In this document: positions 4,756 through 11,147 of the stretch, piece by piece
Numbering within the stretch: position 1 is the first letter of the stretch
Layout of the letters: each line of letters begins with the position of its first letter
Source: an uncultured Oscillibacter sp.
Lineage (GTDB): Bacteria > Bacillota > Clostridia > Oscillospirales > Oscillospiraceae
Assembly: GCA_910583695.1 (NCBI GenBank)
Contig: CAJTZL010000071.1
Span: 1 to 11,150, forward strand
Direction: 5' to 3'
Length of the DNA stretch: 11,150 bases
The notes under the pieces: model-generated
What the model was told of the DNA's origin: nothing
The model's database searches: none
Seen by the model: only the letters and a program-made list of their open reading frames with translations
Made by a program: the position numbers and the translations under genes

Positions 4756-5796
4756 TTATCCGCCCGATTTGACCCGCAGGGAGGGCTCCAGCACTCGGGC
4801 CATCATGATAGCGGCCTGGGCCCGGGTCAGTTCTTTGCCCCCGCCGAAGTTTCCGGCTTGGTCTACGCCGGTGAGGACGCCCGCCTGATAGAGCCGGAGG
4901 ATGGCGGCGGCGTCCTGGGTTTCATCTGGGTTTATGTCGGGGATGTCCACCGTCTCATTGAGGATTTCCAGCTCCCCCGCGGTCCGCTCCACCAGCCAGG
5001 CGAAGAGGGAACGGGTGGCGTTGTCCTTGGAGAAGCGCACCGCCGGGTCATAGCCGCTGTCATCTCCGTTGTTCCCGTTGCTGGCCCGGTAGAACAATTC
5101 GCCCTCGATGTGCAGGACATTCTCGATGCCCAGATAAAAGGCGGCGGGGAACCACCAAGTCTCCTGGAATTGTTCCATGAGCGATCGGTTGGGCAGGGCG
5201 GCAAAGCGGCGGGCCTCCGGGTCCGCGAAGCGGTAGCCCGTTCCCACAAAGCCCTGGTGCATGGTGCCCCCGGCGCTCTCGTGGGATTCCTTCACGCCCT
5301 CAAAGGACCTGACCTGGCCATAGTCCTCAAAGCCGATTTCCAGCTTGCAGGTCTCGGGGAGGTCGGGAGCGTCGGGAGCGTCGGGAGCGTTGCTGAGAGA
5401 GATATAGGGCTGCTCCCCGGCGTTGTACTGGAGCTCCTGCGCCGAGTTGAAGGAGGCGAAAAGGTTCCCCTCGCTGTCATAGAACCGGAGGTAGGGCTGG
5501 CTTAGGTCCGGCAGGTCCGGCACCGTGCCGTCGCCGCCGTTTTGGAGATTGTAGAGCCGCGCCGCCAGCACCACCAGCTGGGCCACGTTCAGCTTTCCCT
5601 GGGGGTTGAAGGCCGTGTCCGAGGTGCCGTTCATCAGGCCCCGCTCATAGCAGAGCTTTATGGCCTCATAGGAGGCGCTTCCCTCCGCCACGTCGGAAAA
5701 GCCGGGGTAGGCCCGCCCTGTATCCGTTGCGGCGCAAGGGATACAGAGGGCGGACAGGAATACAGCCGTTAAAATCAGTCCGGCAATACGTTTCAT
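4756..5796 (-). CDS. Secreted protein with S-layer-homology-like segments at both ends
   Basis: A 346-aa exported protein. Residues 1-23 are a signal peptide (basic KR, hydrophobic core, CAA cleavage region). A first SLH-like segment spans about 31-83 (PGFSDVAEGS, then ERGLMNGTSDTAFNP and LNVAQLVVLAARL). A second spans about 285-337 (AGVLTGVDQAGNFGGGKELT, then RAQAAIMMARVLEP). SLH domains usually bind pyruvylated wall polymers as three adjacent copies. Here one lies at each end with about 200 unrecognised residues between, including NAPDAPDAPDLP (136-147) and an acidic, aromatic region. The start ATG has AAAGGA at 8 nt. It lies after the serS terminator and before mscL. Cell-wall attachment is inference; the middle domain's role is unknown. 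Confidence 0.8.
   Translation of the reverse strand: MKRIAGLILTAVFLSALCIPCAATDTGRAYPGFSDVAEGSASYEAIKLCYERGLMNGTSDTAFNPQGKLNVAQLVVLAARLYNLQNGGDGTVPDLPDLSQPYLRFYDSEGNLFASFNSAQELQYNAGEQPYISLSNAPDAPDAPDLPETCKLEIGFEDYGQVRSFEGVKESHESAGGTMHQGFVGTGYRFADPEARRFAALPNRSLMEQFQETWWFPAAFYLGIENVLHIEGELFYRASNGNNGDDSGYDPAVRFSKDNATRSLFAWLVERTAGELEILNETVDIPDINPDETQDAAAILRLYQAGVLTGVDQAGNFGGGKELTRAQAAIMMARVLEPSLRVKSGG
5362..5388 (-). repeat. Three perfect 9-bp tandem repeats in the SLH gene
   Basis: GTCGGGAGC on the plus strand occurs three times head to tail (5362, 5371, 5380) and encodes Ala-Pro-Asp units at residues 137-145. A degenerate fourth unit lies on the left. Such in-frame units can change in number by slippage. 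Confidence 0.85.
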
Positions 5797-5830
5797 CGTT
5801 CAAGTCCTTTCTATCGGCTCCAGACGGGTT

Positions 5831-5857
5831 GTGCTTTTTCTCTTGAGAAAAAGGCAC
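5831..5857. other. Long hairpin between serS and SLH gene
   Basis: GTGCTTTTTCTC and GAGAAAAAGGCAC pair over 12 bp with one bulged base around a 2-nt centre. On the minus strand it follows the serS terminator immediately. No T-run follows its own stem. It resembles module beta in its TTTTTCTC/GAGAAAAA arms but is not an evident copy. Confidence 0.6.
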
Positions 5858-5858
5858 C

Positions 5859-5880
5859 AAAAAGAGCTTTATTTCGCTCT
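5859..5880 (-). terminator. serS terminator
   Basis: AGAGC (5880-5876) and GCTCT (5867-5863) form a short stem with an A-rich loop, followed by five Ts, 44 bp after the serS stop. The stem is only 5 bp; the larger hairpin just downstream may assist. Confidence 0.5.
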
Positions 5881-5924
5881 ATACCCCGGTATTTGCGTTA
5901 GATTTGTGCGCGGTGACGAGGGCC

Positions 5925-7229
5925 TTACTTCTGGGGGACGAGTTTTTCCGTGCCGCCCATGTAGGGACGGAGGACCTCGGGGATGGTCACGGTGCCGTCA
6001 GCCTGGAGGTTGTTTTCCAGGAAGGCGATCAGCATCCGGGGAGGAGCGACGCAGGTGTTATTAAGAGTATGGCACAGCTGGGTCTTGCCGGATTCGTCCT
6101 TATAGCGGATGCGGAGCCGCCGGGCCTGGGCATCTCCCAGGTTGGAGCAGGAGCAGACCTCAAAATACTTTTGCTGCCGGGGAGACCATGCCTCGATGTC
6201 GCAGGATTTTACCTTCAGGTCCGCCAGATCGCCGGAGCAGCACTCCAGCTGACGCACGGGGATATCCAGGGAGCGGAAGAGCTCCACGGAGAACTGCCAC
6301 AGCTTTTCGTACCACATGGGGGACTCCTCGGGCTTGCAGACCACGATCATCTCCTGCTTCTCAAACTGGTGGATGCGGTACACGCCCCGCTCCTCGATGC
6401 CGTGGGCACCCTTCTCCTTACGGAAGCAGGGGGAATAGGAGGTCAGGGTCTGGGGCAGGTTTCCGGCGGGGAGAATCTGGTCGATGAACCGGCCGATCAT
6501 GGAGTGCTCGCTGGTGCCGATAAGGTACAGGTCCTCTCCCTCGATTTTGTACATCATGCCGTCCATGTCCGTCTGGCTCATGACGCCCTCCACCACGTTT
6601 CCGTGAATCATGAAGGGGGGGATGCAATAGGTAAAGCCCTTGGCGATCATGAAGTCCCGGCCATAGGCCAGCACCGCCTCGTGGAGCCGGGCGATGTCGC
6701 CCAGGAGGTAATAGAAGCCGTTGCCGGAGACCCGGCCCGCGGCGTCCAGGTCGATGCCGCCGAAGGACTCCATGATCTCGGTGTGATAGGGGATGGGGAA
6801 GTCCGGGGTTTTGGCCTCGCCGAAGCGCTGGACCTCCACGTTTTCGCTGTCGTCCTTACCGATGGGGACAGAGGGATCGATGATCTGGGGAATCAGCAGC
6901 ATTCGCTTGTGGAGCTCCGCCTCCAGCTCGTTCTCCTGCTTCTCCAGCTCGGCCAGACGGTCCGCCTGCTCCTTGACCTGGGCCTTGACGGCCTCGGCCT
7001 CCTGGAGCTTGGAGGGGTCCTTTTTGGACTGCCCCATCAGCACGCCGATCTGCTTGGAGAGGGTGTTGCGGTTGGAGCGGAGCTGGTCCGCCTCGGCGAT
7101 GGCGGCGCGGCGCTTGGCGTCCAGGTCGATGACCTCGTCCACCAGGGGGAGTTTCGCGTCCTGGAATTTCTTTTGGATGTTTTCCTTGACGGCCTCGGGG
7201 TTTTCCCGGATGAAACGGATATCAAGCAT
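5925..7229 (-). CDS. serS: Seryl-tRNA synthetase, variant motif 3
   Basis: Cytosolic class II enzyme that charges tRNA-Ser and is needed for selenocysteine tRNA loading. The 434-aa length is normal. Visible: start MLDIRFIRENPE; a long N-terminal antiparallel coiled coil (about 30-110), which binds the tRNA variable arm; the VSGNGFYYLLGDIARL core; TSEHSMIGRF at the serine-binding TxE position; motif 2 SYSPCFRKEKGAHG with RIHQFEKQE; CSCSNLGDAQARRL; and motif 3 at about 387-405, reading HTLNNTCVAPPRMLIAFLE where common bacterial enzymes have a TLNGSGLAVGR-type sequence. The key N and R remain. ATG has GAAGGAAA upstream. I see no T-box upstream. Promoter not clear; a parS site and repeats fill the upstream region. 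Confidence 0.95.
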   Translation of the reverse strand: MLDIRFIRENPEAVKENIQKKFQDAKLPLVDEVIDLDAKRRAAIAEADQLRSNRNTLSKQIGVLMGQSKKDPSKLQEAEAVKAQVKEQADRLAELEKQENELEAELHKRMLLIPQIIDPSVPIGKDDSENVEVQRFGEAKTPDFPIPYHTEIMESFGGIDLDAAGRVSGNGFYYLLGDIARLHEAVLAYGRDFMIAKGFTYCIPPFMIHGNVVEGVMSQTDMDGMMYKIEGEDLYLIGTSEHSMIGRFIDQILPAGNLPQTLTSYSPCFRKEKGAHGIEERGVYRIHQFEKQEMIVVCKPEESPMWYEKLWQFSVELFRSLDIPVRQLECCSGDLADLKVKSCDIEAWSPRQQKYFEVCSCSNLGDAQARRLRIRYKDESGKTQLCHTLNNTCVAPPRMLIAFLENNLQADGTVTIPEVLRPYMGGTEKLVPQK

Positions 7230-7268
7230 GATGATTTCCTTCTTTCATTTAAATTAAACTCGTTGGAG

Positions 7269-7284
7269 TGTTTCACGTGAAACG
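7269..7284. other. parS site upstream of serS
   Basis: TGTTTCACGTGAAACG matches the bacterial parS consensus TGTTTCACGTGAAACA at 15 of 16 positions, and the inner 14 bp are a perfect palindrome. It lies 40 bp upstream of the serS start and 25 bp from module alpha. ParB loads on such sites and spreads. The parAB operon in the same window makes this a likely real centromere site. Confidence 0.92.
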
Positions 7285-7308
7285 GGGCTGGTACTCGCCC
7301 TTGCGGGC

Positions 7309-7355
7309 GGGGGGATTACAGCCATGAAGATGGCTGGTGCAATGCACCCCCCATT
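7309..7355 (+). repeat. Module alpha, copy 3
   Basis: A run of six Gs, ATTACAGCCATGAAGATGGC, GGTGC-AAT-GCACC, then a C-run. It has a G-run/C-run outer pairing possibility, an inner AGCCAT-GAAG-ATGGCT hairpin and a GGTGC/GCACC hairpin. It matches 1797-1843 directly and 36-83 inverted. Preceding CTCGCCCTTGCGGGCGGG is shared with the inverted copy at the window start but not with copy 2. Confidence 0.87.
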
Positions 7356-7357
7356 TT

Positions 7358-7384
7358 CTCTTTTTCTTGCCAGAAGAAAACGAG
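7358..7384. repeat. Module beta, copy 2 (imperfect hairpin)
   Basis: TTTTCTT (7362-7368) pairs with AAGAAAA (7374-7380) around GCCAG, extended past one mismatch by CTC/GAG. The arms, and the AAAACGGG after them, match the perfect inverted repeat at 1908-1933. From 7385 to 7459 the sequence has a GTGCAC palindrome and purine-rich DNA without counterpart in copy 1. Confidence 0.7.
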
Positions 7385-7459
7385 AAAACGGGCCGTGCAC
7401 GGTCCAAAAGAGAAAAAGAAGGATACGGGGGAAGCGACGGGGGACCGCGGCTGAATGAT

Positions 7460-7590
7460 CGGCGGAGCCGGAATGACTTCCCTCGCGCAATCGGATTCGG
7501 CGGGGGTTTGTTCTTCACCGAATGGACCAGCTCCTCTTTCCGCTGCCGCTGATCTGGTGGTAGTGGGCATGTGTCCGCCTTTTTCGGGCC
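7460..7590 (+). repeat. Module gamma, copy 2
   Basis: 131 bp aligned to 1957-2088 with one 1-nt gap and about 22 substitutions by eye. The order alpha, beta, gamma and epsilon is the same as in the 1797-2119 block, so these are two copies of one composite element of about 290-320 bp. Confidence 0.85.
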
Positions 7591-7624
7591 CGTCTTTCTC
7601 TCGGCAGAACACCCTGTGTAGGGG
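7586..7624 (+). repeat. Module epsilon, copy 2
   Basis: GGGCCCGTCTTTCTCTCGGC followed by AGAACACCCTGTGTAGGGG, a variant of the unit at 2084-2119 in the same position relative to gamma. Between here and the next unit (7625-7705) are GC-rich inverted repeats such as GCCGCATACGGC. Confidence 0.65.
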
Positions 7625-7705
7625 CCGTCCTGCGCCCGCCGTTGGCGGCTTTGCCGCATACGGCGGCGGAGTACCCCTTGCGGGTGCCCGGCGGCCCGTC
7701 CCCCC

Positions 7706-7741
7706 GGGCCCGTCCTTTTGCCGGCAGGCCACCCTATGGGG
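7706..7741 (+). repeat. Module epsilon, copy 3 (diverged)
   Basis: GGGCCCGTCCTTTTGCCGGC followed by AGGCCACCCTATGGGG. It keeps the frame of the unit but has several changes, for example AGGCCACC for AGAACACC. From 7742 to 7818 I see only GC-rich DNA leading into zeta. Confidence 0.5.
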
Positions 7742-7818
7742 CCCCCGCCGGAACCCAGCGAAGCGGTTCCGGTGGGGAGAGGAAGAAGGAACGGAGCTGA
7801 GCGCAGTCCTCGCCGCCA

Positions 7819-7847
7819 GGCGGGGACGGAGTGGGCGGAGTTTCTTC
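7819..7847 (+). repeat. Module zeta, copy 2
   Basis: Identical over 29 bases to the first 29 bases of the window and followed by the related TGACGATGTGGGG. Here it runs into delta, while at the window start it runs into an inverted alpha. Confidence 0.8.
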
Positions 7848-7859
7848 TGACGATGTGGG

Positions 7860-7893
7860 GCCTGACCCCCTGGTCAGGCTATTCCTCCAGAGA
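7860..7893 (+). repeat. Module delta, copy 2
   Basis: GCCTGACC-CCCT-GGTCAGGC, an 8-bp stem with a 4-nt loop, followed by TATTCCTCCAGAGA. It matches the 2118-2152 copy. The first copy has epsilon before delta; here another epsilon unit comes after it. Confidence 0.8.
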
Positions 7894-7927
7894 TTTGCCC
7901 TTCTATCAATAGAACACCTTGTAGGGA
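7892..7927 (+). repeat. Module epsilon, copy 4
   Basis: GATTTGCCCTTCTATCAATAG followed by AACACCTTGTAGGGA. Its central part is nearly identical to the 2084-2119 unit (CCTTCTATCA, TAGAACACCTTGT). A GCCGCC-CTC-GGCGGC hairpin follows, then a truncated unit at 7987-8010 that contains the stop codon of the next gene. Confidence 0.75.
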
Positions 7928-8001
7928 CCGCCGCCCTCGGCGGCCTGTCTCCCTGGAACCGCCATGTTACCCATGGCCTGTTTCTCGGGCCTGCTCTTCT
8001 C

Positions 8002-8526
8002 TCAATCGGATTCCAGCAATGGCCGGAACGCCTCCGCCAGAGTCTTCCCGGTTTCCCTGGAATCTGTTACCCAGAGGGTGAGATTCCGGTTGGAATGAGG
8101 GGAGCTGTACGTCCACTCGTCAATGAAAAATTGCACCTGAATATAACCTCCGCCCGGCTTATAGAGGGAGAGCAGAATGTGCTGGTCCCCGTCATGGGTG
8201 ACGCGGCCGGAGAAGGAGTGCTTTGGTACGAACTGCAAAAGGGGATTCCAGGGCGGGCGGCGGAATCGGAGAGCTTCTATCGTTTCCAGGGCCGTATCCC
8301 ACTCCGGGTCCTCCGGGGAGAAGCATTTGAGGGGATAGTCTCTGCCTTGTCCCCCCAGATCCCGCAGGGAAATGTCTATGGCATCGGCCTCCTTCAATCC
8401 GGGGGCCAGTGTGTAAATGTCTGCGGGCCGGGCATACCACGCCGCCCACAGCATCAGGGCCAAAACGACCGCCAGGGCCCGCCAATGGACCTTGAGCCGG
8501 GTCATGAGCGCTGTCTTTTTGTTCAT
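8002..8526 (-). CDS. Hypothetical single-pass membrane protein, last gene of the parAB operon
   Basis: I do not recognise this 174-aa protein. It begins with a basic cytoplasmic stub (MNKKTALMTRLKVHWR), has one hydrophobic helix (about 16-32, ALAVVLALMLWAAWYA), then about 140 residues likely outside the cell, or in the cytosol if the orientation differs. The positive-inside rule favours N-in. The soluble part has aromatic and basic patches (FRRPPWNPLLQFVPK; GGGYIQVQFFIDEWTY) but no motif I can name. The ATG is preceded by GGAAAGGAAGG and starts 16 bp after the stop of the coiled-coil gene, so co-transcription with parA-parB is likely. Its stop codon lies inside a truncated epsilon repeat, so the C-terminus may have been set by repeat insertion. 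Confidence 0.75.
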   Translation of the reverse strand: MNKKTALMTRLKVHWRALAVVLALMLWAAWYARPADIYTLAPGLKEADAIDISLRDLGGQGRDYPLKCFSPEDPEWDTALETIEALRFRRPPWNPLLQFVPKHSFSGRVTHDGDQHILLSLYKPGGGYIQVQFFIDEWTYSSPHSNRNLTLWVTDSRETGKTLAEAFRPLLESD

Positions 8527-8542
8527 GGGCCTTCCTTTCCTG

Positions 8543-9118
8543 TCAGGAGGCGTCCGTCTCCCTGGCCTCTGCTTCCACGGCTTCCGCCTCCCGGGCCTCC
8601 ACGGCTTCCTTTAGCTGCTGGTAGCGCTCCCAAGGGGAGAAGGTGAGGCCCAGCTCTTGCTCGGAAAGAGGGAGATTGTCACTGAGGCAGACCACCAGAT
8701 CCTCCGCCTCCATGCGGTCGATGACCTTCCGGCAGCCCTCCAGGTTCTCCTGGCGGTAAAGTCGTTCCAGGGAGTAGAGATTCGCCAGGGCCTGGTACTG
8801 CCGGCGGTAGGCGTCCAGCTCACTGTCCCGCAGGTCCGTTCCCCGCTCCAGCTCCCGGATGGTATCCTGAGCCGCCCCCAGCTCCTTTTCCAGGCTGACC
8901 ACCCGCTCCTGTACGCCCTGCATGGCGGAGACGGAGCTCTGGAGCCGCCCGATGGCCTCCGTATTGCTCCGCTGGTGGGAGGCGAAGGACCAGGCCATCA
9001 GCAGAAAAGCCGCGATGAACAGCACCATGATATAGACCACCACGGGCTTCTTTCCCGTGGGCGTCAGGTCCTTCTCCGGCTCCAGGGGGCCGCTTTCGTT
9101 CCGTTTTTCCAGCTTCAT
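8543..9118 (-). CDS. Membrane-anchored coiled-coil protein downstream of parB
   Basis: A 191-aa protein of no family I can name. Layout: a charged cytoplasmic N-terminus (1-24), one transmembrane helix (about 25-47, VVVYIMVLFIAAFLLMAWSF), a predicted coiled coil (about 52-95, heptad-like LQSSVSAMQ through LEKELGAAQ and IRELERG), a helical middle part with YRRQYQALANLYSLERLYRQ, and a Glu/Ala-rich tail (171-191). The start overlaps the parB stop as ATGA, implying translational coupling and so near-stoichiometric production. Position in the parAB operon suggests, but does not prove, a role linking chromosome segregation to the membrane. It also has a loose resemblance in layout to septum-formation initiator/FtsL-type proteins, but is longer and lacks a clear signature. 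Confidence 0.78.
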   Translation of the reverse strand: MKLEKRNESGPLEPEKDLTPTGKKPVVVYIMVLFIAAFLLMAWSFASHQRSNTEAIGRLQSSVSAMQGVQERVVSLEKELGAAQDTIRELERGTDLRDSELDAYRRQYQALANLYSLERLYRQENLEGCRKVIDRMEAEDLVVCLSDNLPLSEQELGLTFSPWERYQQLKEAVEAREAEAVEAEARETDAS

Positions 9119-10005
9119 GCCTCCGGTCCTTTCCGGTTGGTTTTCAGGAGGGCCAGGGCCTCCAGCAGGTCGTTCAGGTCGTCCAGCCCGTAGTATTCCA
9201 GCTCAATCCGGCCCTTCTTCCGGCCTGTGACGATCTTCACGCCCCGGCCCAGCCGGGAGGCCAGGGACTGCTGGGCCTCGGCGGCGTAGTCCACCTCTTT
9301 CGGCGGCTCCGGAAGCTCCGGCTCCTCCGCGGGCTCCGCCAGCATCTTCTTGGCCAGGGCCTCCGTCTGCCGGACGGAGAGCTGGCCCTGGACCACTGCT
9401 TCCGCCGCCTTCATCTGCAGGGCGGGGGAGAGGGGGAGAAGGGCCCGGGCGTGTCCGGCGGAGAGGCTTCCCTCCTCCACCAGCTTCCGCACGCCGGGCT
9501 GAAGGCCCAGGAGCCGCATGGCGTTGGCCACGGCGCTGCGGGACTTGCCCACCCGCTGGGCGGCCTCCTCCTGGGTCATGTGATAGGTTTGAATCAGGGA
9601 CTGATATCCGGCGGCCTCCTCCATGGGGTTCAAATCCTCCCGCTGGAGGTTCTCCACCAGGGCCAGCTCCGCCGCCTTCTGGTCGTCGGCCTCAATGACC
9701 ACGGCAGGAATCTCCGTGAGGCCCGCCATCCGGGCGGCCCGCCAGCGGCGCTCTCCGGCGATGATCTGATAATAGCCCGAGGACAGCTTCCGCACCGTCA
9801 GGGGCTGAATCACTCCGTGCTCCCGAATGGAATCCGCCAGCTCCGCCAGAGCGTCCTCGTCAAAGAGCTTCCGGGGCTGGGCGGAGCAGCTCTCCACCTG
9901 GGAAATGGGTAAATACAGATTCCCCGCGGCTTCCGGTTTTAATACGTCGTCCCCCAGCAGGGCCCCCAATCCCCGGCCCAGGCCGGAGGGCTTTTTGTTT
10001 GCCAT
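9115..10005 (-). CDS. parB: Chromosome-partitioning protein ParB (Spo0J-type)
   Basis: Binds parS, uses CTP to close as a sliding clamp, and spreads to build the partition complex. The 296-aa length is typical. Visible: GLGRGLGALLG (8-18), the ParA-interacting N-terminus; the nuclease-like CTP-binding domain with the box C-type GERRWRAAR (84-92) and ENLQREDLNPMEEA (118-131); a helix-turn-helix (about 143-165, MTQEEAAQRVGKSRSAVANA) that reads parS; an acidic, Pro-rich linker (223-236); and a C-terminal dimerisation domain. A GTG nine bases upstream is in frame, but the ATG at 10005 has AGAAAGGAG at 8-nt spacing. It is 29 bp after parA and overlaps the next gene by 4 nt. Chromosomal rather than plasmid type, given its setting and two parS sites. 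Confidence 0.97.
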   Translation of the reverse strand: MANKKPSGLGRGLGALLGDDVLKPEAAGNLYLPISQVESCSAQPRKLFDEDALAELADSIREHGVIQPLTVRKLSSGYYQIIAGERRWRAARMAGLTEIPAVVIEADDQKAAELALVENLQREDLNPMEEAAGYQSLIQTYHMTQEEAAQRVGKSRSAVANAMRLLGLQPGVRKLVEEGSLSAGHARALLPLSPALQMKAAEAVVQGQLSVRQTEALAKKMLAEPAEEPELPEPPKEVDYAAEAQQSLASRLGRGVKIVTGRKKGRIELEYYGLDDLNDLLEALALLKTNRKGPEA

Positions 10006-10034
10006 AATACGCACTCCTTTCTAAAAGAGGTAGT

Positions 10035-10781
10035 TTATTTCAGGAACTCCGCAGCGAAGGCCGCGTAGGCGTCCGCCCCCCGGGAGGTCCGGTCATAGGC
10101 GCTGATGGGCTTTCCGTGGCTGGGGGCCTCGGAAAGACGGATGTTCCGGGGAATGACGGAGGCGTAGACCTTGCCGGGGAAGTAGTGCTTCACTTCCTCC
10201 GCCACCTGGAGAGACAGGTTTGTTCGCCCGTCGAACATGGTCAAAAGGACCCCCTCCAGTTCCAGGGAGGGATTCAGGGACCGCCGCACCAGCCGGACGG
10301 TATTCATCAGGTCGGAAAGTCCCTCCAGAGCGAAGTACTCGCACTGCACCGGCACCAGAATGGAGTCCGCCGCACACAAGGCGTTGAGGGTCAGCAGCTC
10401 CAGGGAGGGAGGGCAGTCAATGAGAATAACGTCGTAGCTCTCCCGCAGGGGCTCCAGGGCGTCCTTCAGCAAAAACTCCCGCCGCTCCATGCCGATAAGC
10501 TCCACACCGGCCCCGGCCAGGGCCTTGTTGGAGGGGAGCACGTCCCCATAGCGTGTATGAGCCACCGCCTCTGCGGCGGGCAGCTCCCCGATGACGGCGG
10601 AATAGACCCCCTTGGAGACCGTTTTATCCACTCCCATGCCGGACGTGGCGTTGGCCTGGGGGTCAAAATCGCAGAGGAGGACCTTCTGTCCCGCCTCCGT
10701 CAGGGCGGCGGCCAGGTTCACACAGGTGGTGGTTTTCCCCACGCCGCCTTTTTGATTCACAACAGCGATGATCTTTGACAC
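10035..10781 (-). CDS. parA: Chromosome-partitioning ATPase ParA (Soj)
   Basis: ATP-dependent DNA-binding dimer that works with ParB to segregate origins and, in several Firmicutes, to control DnaA. The 248-aa size is that of a chromosomal Soj without an N-terminal HTH. Visible: MSKIIAVVNQKGGVGKTT with signature lysine K11 and P-loop K16; FDPQAN (39-44); Walker B VILIDCPPS (118-126); SVIPRNIRLSEAPSHGKPI (208-226), typical of Soj. The start is GTG, preceded by AGTAGGTG. The upstream TATAAT promoter and a parS site lie within about 120 bp, so ParB bound nearby could influence its own operon. It is the first gene of parA-parB-two membrane proteins. Confidence 0.97.
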   Translation of the reverse strand: MSKIIAVVNQKGGVGKTTTCVNLAAALTEAGQKVLLCDFDPQANATSGMGVDKTVSKGVYSAVIGELPAAEAVAHTRYGDVLPSNKALAGAGVELIGMERREFLLKDALEPLRESYDVILIDCPPSLELLTLNALCAADSILVPVQCEYFALEGLSDLMNTVRLVRRSLNPSLELEGVLLTMFDGRTNLSLQVAEEVKHYFPGKVYASVIPRNIRLSEAPSHGKPISAYDRTSRGADAYAAFAAEFLK

Positions 10782-10809
10782 AAAAGCACCTACTTTCTAT
10801 CAAAAATTC

Positions 10810-10838
10810 ATTATAACAAGGCCGGGACAGGCTTGCAA
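10810..10838 (-). promoter_or_regulatory. parAB operon promoter
   Basis: TTGCAA (10838-10833), 17-bp spacer, perfect TATAAT (10815-10810). Transcription would start about 20 bp before the parA GTG. The -35 box matches TTGACA at four of six positions. Confidence 0.75.
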
Positions 10839-10883
10839 GGTCAAAACCCACAATTTTTTGAAAAAATGGCGGAGAAAGCAAAG

Positions 10884-10899
10884 GGTTTCACGTGAAACA
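10884..10899. other. parS site upstream of parA
   Basis: GGTTTCACGTGAAACA matches the parS consensus at 15 of 16 positions and has the same perfect 14-bp palindromic core as the site at 7269-7284. It sits 45 bp upstream of the parA -35 box. Confidence 0.93.
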
Positions 10900-11034
10900 A
10901 GGGAAGAGGCGGCTTTTCCGCGGTACGGGGGCGCGGAGAGGGGGTATGGGACAACTGCATCTTTCTCCTGGAAGCGTTTGGGCCCTGGGAAAAGAGCGGA
11001 TAAGCAGGTCCGCCCCTGCAGGATGCTTTCCCAT

Positions 11035-11060
11035 AGAAAGAACCCGCCGTTTCCGGCGGG
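11035..11060 (-). terminator. Candidate terminator from the upstream neighbour
   Basis: On the minus strand CCCGCCG-GAAA-CGGCGGG is a 7-bp GC-rich stem with a GNRA tetraloop, followed by TTCTTTCT. It would end transcription entering from beyond the right edge. Between it and the parS site (10900-11034) there is no gene, only inverted repeats such as TGGGAAA/TTTCCCA (10986-10992 with 11027-11033) enclosing GCAGG/CCTGC. Confidence 0.55.
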
Positions 11061-11113
11061 CCCAGCTTGCCAAAGGTGGGTTGTCTGATAGCGAACGGAA
11101 AGGAAAAGAGCTA

Positions 11114-11147
11114 CGAGAGAAACCCATCAGGGGTTTCTCTCGTTTTC
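11114..11147. terminator. Strong hairpin terminator at right edge
   Basis: CGAGAGAAACCC (11114-11125) pairs perfectly with GGGTTTCTCTCG (11131-11142) across ATCAG. TTTTC follows on the plus strand, and a less clean T-rich stretch (CTCTTTTCC) lies a few bases beyond on the minus strand. It may work in both directions; the genes it serves lie outside the window. Confidence 0.75.

Noticed and set aside
5904..7280. 458-codon plus-strand open frame opposite serS
   Set aside because: Low-complexity Leu/Gly/Asp-rich translation, antisense to a clearly real SerRS.
7230..7500. A T-box or other riboswitch upstream of serS
   Set aside because: No TGGNACCGCG-type box, no AGUA/GAA specifier loop and no attenuator with a T-run on the minus strand.
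7586..7927. Epsilon units as a CRISPR array
   Set aside because: Units are diverged, irregularly spaced, interrupted by other modules, and no cas genes are present.
10986..11060. Small SRP RNA or a tRNA near the right edge
   Set aside because: The conserved SRP core (GGTCAGGTCCGGAAGG-like) is absent and no tRNA cloverleaf or TTCRA arm could be found.
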